From Azospirillum sp. TSA2s (GTDB lineage Bacteria > Pseudomonadota > Alphaproteobacteria > Azospirillales > Azospirillaceae), in assembly GCF_004923315.1 (NCBI RefSeq), contig NZ_CP039647.1, forward strand, positions 1 to 64,000: DNA of 64,000 nt, written 5' to 3'. A program made the position numbers and the translations under genes. The notes beneath the pieces are model-generated. The model did not search any database. It was given only the letters and a program-made list of their open reading frames with translations, and was not told the DNA's origin. Of the stretch, positions 63,661-64,000 are shown piece by piece (the stretch's first letter is position 1; every line of letters begins with the position of its first letter).

Positions 63661-64000
63661 ATGCCCGACGCGAACACCGCCCTGCTGGCGGCCCGTCCTT
63701 CACGAACCCGCCTATCCACTGCCACCATTGACCGCCTGCCCCTGACCGTCCAGCGTCCCGCCTACGACCGCGCCGCGGTGACGCCGGGCATCGTCCATAT
63801 CGGCCTCGGCGCCTTCTGCCGCGCCCATCTCGCCACCTACACCGACGATGTGCTGGCGACCGGTGACCGGAGCTGGGGCATCGTCGGTGTCGACCCGCTG
63901 TCCCCCGCGATCCGCGACGCGCTGAAGCCGCAGGATTGCCTCTACACCCTGCTGGTGCGGGAAGAGAACCGCGACCGGCTGCGCGTCGTCGGCTCCTTCC
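63661..64000 (+). CDS. Mannitol dehydrogenase/fructuronate reductase family protein, 3' truncated by window
   Basis: The frame is open from ATG 63661 to the window end (113 residues). It shows the NAD-binding start IVHIGLGAFCRAHLATYTDD of the mannitol dehydrogenase/fructuronate reductase (UxuB) family, followed by WGIVGVDPLS and CLYTLLVREENRD. Most members have GAFHRAH where this has GAFCRAH. The family oxidises sugar alcohols or reduces fructuronate/tagaturonate with NAD. Pairing with an ExuT-like importer favours hexuronate breakdown. Confidence 0.8.
   Translation, partial: MPDANTALLAARPSRTRLSTATIDRLPLTVQRPAYDRAAVTPGIVHIGLGAFCRAHLATYTDDVLATGDRSWGIVGVDPLSPAIRDALKPQDCLYTLLVREENRDRLRVVGSF

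Overview
The window is about 64 kb of high-GC, gene-dense DNA that reads like a chromosome or chromid of an alphaproteobacterium. The many solute transporters (TRAP, dipeptide-type ABC, HAAT/Liv-type ABC, MFS), GcvA-, IclR- and GntR-type regulators and acyl-CoA catabolic operons fit an Azospirillum-like member of the Rhodospirillales. That placement is inference from gene style only. No rRNA, tRNA or CRISPR array was seen.

Layout. 0-4.3 kb: the C-terminal end of a tyrosine recombinase, a five-repeat FG-GAP/VCBS-type calcium-binding protein, a TIGR03032-type protein and a TPR/glycosyltransferase-like protein, probably accessory DNA. 4.3-7.9 kb: divergent oxyR and katG, plus a small coiled-coil protein. 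7.9-18.2 kb: a GntR regulator translationally coupled to a large FAD/Fe-S D-2-hydroxyacid dehydrogenase, then, divergently, a serine-glyoxylate-type aminotransferase, a DctPQM TRAP transporter, a CaiB-type CoA-transferase and an enoyl-CoA hydratase. This looks like a hydroxy- or amino-acid uptake and catabolic unit. 18.3-20.8 kb: LysR and a divergent MmgE/PrpD enzyme ending at a strong terminator. 21.1-30.8 kb: a dipeptide-type ABC transporter with fused ATPases, RidA, a ureohydrolase, formimidoylglutamate deiminase (HutF) and an ArgE-type deacylase.

30.8-57.8 kb is the most striking part: a catabolic super-locus. A minus-strand operon encodes acyl-CoA dehydrogenase, ADP-forming acyl-CoA synthetase, an SCP2-like protein, an alpha/beta hydrolase, a Liv-type binding protein, a FadB-like bifunctional enzyme and an aldehyde dehydrogenase. 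It is divergent from a GcvA-type LysR gene, which is followed by a beta-ketoadipyl-CoA-type thiolase. A second minus-strand run carries an aldehyde dehydrogenase, a citryl-CoA-lyase-like protein, a CaiB CoA-transferase, a flavoprotein dehydrogenase, a second Liv-type binding protein, a citrate-synthase-fold protein with altered catalytic residues, LivGFHM, a chemoreceptor overlapping livM, and EtfBA. A 17-bp near-palindrome (CATTACM-N3-GGTTATG) recurs at three promoters here: the LysR/acyl-CoA dehydrogenase divergent region, upstream of the thiolase, and upstream of the citrate-synthase-like/liv/chemoreceptor/etf unit. It ties them into one predicted regulon. The other end is bounded by an IclR gene with two tandem 17-bp operator-like sites. 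Together the genes could sense, swim toward, import and beta-oxidise a dicarboxylate or similar acid. The substrate is unknown.

57.9-64 kb: the IclR regulator, a 2-oxoglutarate/Fe(II) dioxygenase of the amino-acid hydroxylase type, a divergent MFS/LysR pair with a clear palindrome, an ExuT-like hexuronate MFS transporter with a structured leader, and the start of a mannitol dehydrogenase/fructuronate reductase gene cut by the window edge.
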